Assembly (NCBI GenBank): GCA_900466875.1
Contig: UBNQ01000019.1
Coordinates: 119,628 to 183,627 of the forward strand
Reading direction: 5' to 3'
From: Hyphomicrobiales bacterium
GTDB taxonomy: Bacteria; Pseudomonadota; Alphaproteobacteria; Rhizobiales; Rhizobiaceae
DNA: 64,000 bases
Within the stretch, counting starts at the first letter, position 1; the number at the start of each line of letters is the position of its first letter. The translations under genes were made by a program, and so were the position numbers. Positions 62,401-64,000 of this stretch are shown here, piece by piece. The notes under the pieces were generated by a model. The model saw nothing but the letters and a program-made list of their open reading frames with translations. It did no database searches and was not told the origin of the DNA.

Positions 62401-63918
62401 ATGAAGACTTCGCATTTGCTTGGAGCCCTTTTGGGTTCTGTCCTCGCACTCGGCACTGGCATAGCGCCGGTTTATGCCGCATCGACGGATATCAAGATCG
62501 TCCTGCCGGAAGAAGCCGATCTGCTTGAGCCTTGCATGGCGACCCGTTCCAATATCGGTCGCGTCATCATGGAAAACGTCAGCGAAACGCTGACCGAACT
62601 CGATGTGCGCGGCAAGGAAGGCGTCATGCCCCGCCTCGCGGAGAAGTGGGAACAGACCGGCGATGGCGCCTGGCGTTTCCACTTGCGTCAGGGCGTAAAG
62701 TTCTCCGACGGCAAGGCGTTTGGCGCCAAGGATGTCAAATACAGTTTCGACCGCATTTTCAGCGACAAGAACATCTGCGAATCCCGCCGTTATTTCGGCG
62801 GCATGAAGTTCGACGTGAAGGTCGTTGACGACAACACCATCGATTTCAAGGTCGATCCGGTTCAGCCGATCCTGCCGCTGCTTCTGTCGCTCGTCACAAT
62901 CGTTCCGGAAGGGACGCCACTCGAATTCATCCGCGAGCCGATCGGCACCGGTCCTTACAAGCTGTCCAACTGGACGCCCGGCCAGCAGATCGTTCTCGAT
63001 TCCCGTGACGACTATTGGGGCAAAAAGCCCACCGTCACCAAGGCTACATACCTGTTCCGTACCGATCCGGCCGTTCGCGCGGCCATGGTCCAAGCCGGTG
63101 AAGCCGATCTGGCGCCGTCGATCTCGCAGGTCGAAGCCACCAACGAAAAGACCGACTTCTCCTATCTCGACAGCGAAACCGTCTATCTGCGTATCGATGG
63201 CAACATCGCGCCGCTTAACGATGTCCGCGTTCGCAAGGCGCTCAACTTGGCCATCGACCGTCAGGCCTTCATCGGCACGCTGGTTCCACAGGATGCCGTT
63301 CTCGCAACCGCTCTGGTGCCGCCGACCACGCTCGGCTGGAACCCGGACGTGAAGGTTTTCCCGTACGATCCGGATCAGGCCAAGAAACTGCTTGAAGAAG
63401 CCAAGGCTGCCGGCGTTCCTGTCGACACCCCGATCACCGTGGTTGCCCGTACGGCCAACTTCCCGAACGTCACGGAAATCATGGAGGCGGTCCAGGCGCA
63501 ATTGCAGGACGTCGGTTTCAAGATCGACCTGAAGTTCGTCGAAGTCGCCGAACACGAGGTGTATTATTCGAAGCCGTTCAAGGAAGGTCGTGGTCCGACC
63601 ATTGTCGCTGCGATGCACGACAATTCCAAGGGTGATCCGTCCTTCACCATGTTCTTCAAGTACCACACCAACGGTACCCAGTCGGGCTACTCGGATCCGA
63701 AGGTCGATGATCTGATTGCCCGCGCTTCGGCCGCCACCGGTGACGAACGTGCAAAACTGTGGTCGGAACTGATCGCCTATGTCCACGACGATCTCGTCGC
63801 CGATGTCGATCTCTTCCACATGGTCGGTTATTCCCGCGTGTCCGAACGCCTGGACTTCAAGCCCAGCATCGCCACCAACTCCATGCTGCAGCTCTCCGAG
63901 ATCGGCATCAAGAACTAA
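62401..63918 (+). CDS. Peptide-type ABC transporter substrate-binding protein (SBP_bac_5)
   Basis: A 505-aa periplasmic protein with a signal peptide (LLGSVLALGTGIAPVYAAST) and family 5 blocks: MPRLAEKWEQTGDGAWRFHL, RQGVKFSDGKAFGAKDVKYS, EPIGTGPYKLSNWTPGQQIV and RVRKALNLAIDRQAFIG. GGGAGGAG precedes the ATG. It is divergent from the sialidase-like operon and probably the first gene of an importer whose permeases lie beyond the window. Such systems also carry oligosaccharides or glycosides, which would suit the sialidase-like enzyme. Confidence 0.9.
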   Translation: MKTSHLLGALLGSVLALGTGIAPVYAASTDIKIVLPEEADLLEPCMATRSNIGRVIMENVSETLTELDVRGKEGVMPRLAEKWEQTGDGAWRFHLRQGVKFSDGKAFGAKDVKYSFDRIFSDKNICESRRYFGGMKFDVKVVDDNTIDFKVDPVQPILPLLLSLVTIVPEGTPLEFIREPIGTGPYKLSNWTPGQQIVLDSRDDYWGKKPTVTKATYLFRTDPAVRAAMVQAGEADLAPSISQVEATNEKTDFSYLDSETVYLRIDGNIAPLNDVRVRKALNLAIDRQAFIGTLVPQDAVLATALVPPTTLGWNPDVKVFPYDPDQAKKLLEEAKAAGVPVDTPITVVARTANFPNVTEIMEAVQAQLQDVGFKIDLKFVEVAEHEVYYSKPFKEGRGPTIVAAMHDNSKGDPSFTMFFKYHTNGTQSGYSDPKVDDLIARASAATGDERAKLWSELIAYVHDDLVADVDLFHMVGYSRVSERLDFKPSIATNSMLQLSEIGIKN

Positions 63919-63972
63919 CCACCCAGTCTCTAACCGGCAGGTAAACTGCATCGCTGAGAAAACCCCTCCCAA

Positions 63973-63993
63973 CCCTCCCCACAAGGGGGAGGG
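63973..63993. repeat. GC-rich palindromic element after the binding-protein gene
   Basis: CCCTCCCC (63973-63980) and GGGGGAGGG (63985-63993) form a stem with a very short loop, 55 bp past the stop. Elements of this appearance are frequent between genes in Agrobacterium and Rhizobium as I recall. It may also stabilise or attenuate the transcript. Confidence 0.55.
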
Positions 63994-64000
63994 CTTAACC

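Noticed and set aside
1..64000. tRNA or rRNA genes, CRISPR arrays, insertion sequences, prophage or integrase genes
   Set aside because: I saw no clover-leaf tRNA pattern, no regularly spaced repeats, and no transposase or integrase motifs in any plausible frame.

Overview
The window looks like accessory chromosome or megaplasmid DNA from an alphaproteobacterium of the Rhizobium/Agrobacterium group. The reasons are GC-rich coding sequence, closely packed ABC-transporter catabolic operons, a DUF982 gene, a D-carbamoylase close to the Agrobacterium enzyme, and palindromic intergenic repeats of a type common in Rhizobiales. I see no tRNA, rRNA, CRISPR array, prophage or intact insertion sequence. 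Nearly all of the window is coding, and no gene is obviously broken except the one cut by the left edge.

Left to right. (1) 1-9860: a histidine-utilisation locus. On the minus strand lie hutF, the repressor gene hutC and a peptide-type ABC transporter (binding protein and a cut permease). On the plus strand lie hutI, hutH, hutU and hutD. A perfect ATGTATATACAT palindrome sits between hutF and hutI. (2) 10009-17260: an unusually long glutamate-synthase-like protein (1831 aa) followed 10 bp later by a CysJ-type diflavin reductase instead of GltD. (3) 17475-25552: one long minus-strand operon for hydantoins: polar-amino-acid ABC importer, N-carbamoyl-D-amino-acid hydrolase, hydantoinase, hydantoin racemase, a LysR regulator and a D-amino-acid aminotransferase. 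A 17-bp dyad lies upstream. (4) 25788-31000: a 73-aa protein, a FecI/FecR/TonB-receptor iron-type signalling set, and a DUF982 gene bracketed by palindromic repeats. (5) 31140-32423: a PLP enzyme of the cystathionine gamma-synthase family. (6) 32646-43904: pentose and xylan use: xylFGH importer, xylR regulator, a CUT1 importer with its own ATPase, and a cytoplasmic GH43 beta-xylosidase. (7) 43925-48411: a MacB/LolC-like ABC system whose permease carries a histidine-rich loop, then a secreted alkaline phosphatase with a Pho box. (8) 48699-51538: an esterase, a methyltransferase and a glycosyltransferase-like protein. (9) 51990-62049: an acid-catabolism region: amino-acid-type ABC importer plus FAH-family hydrolase, UxaA-like dehydratase, a regulator with two winged helices, and an operon of a sialidase-like protein, a PdxA-like dehydrogenase and an iron alcohol dehydrogenase. 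(10) 62401-63918: a peptide-type binding protein, probably the first gene of an importer continuing beyond the window.

Three themes link the regions. Nitrogen is released from histidine and hydantoins beside an atypical glutamate synthase. Every solute-binding-protein gene is followed at once by a stem-loop, which probably sets it apart in expression from the genes after it. Regulators lie next to dyads that may be their operators (hut, hydantoin, sugar-acid). The most unusual parts are the GltB-like/diflavin pair, the His-rich FtsX system, the double-winged-helix GntR protein and the sialidase/PdxA/iron-ADH operon.
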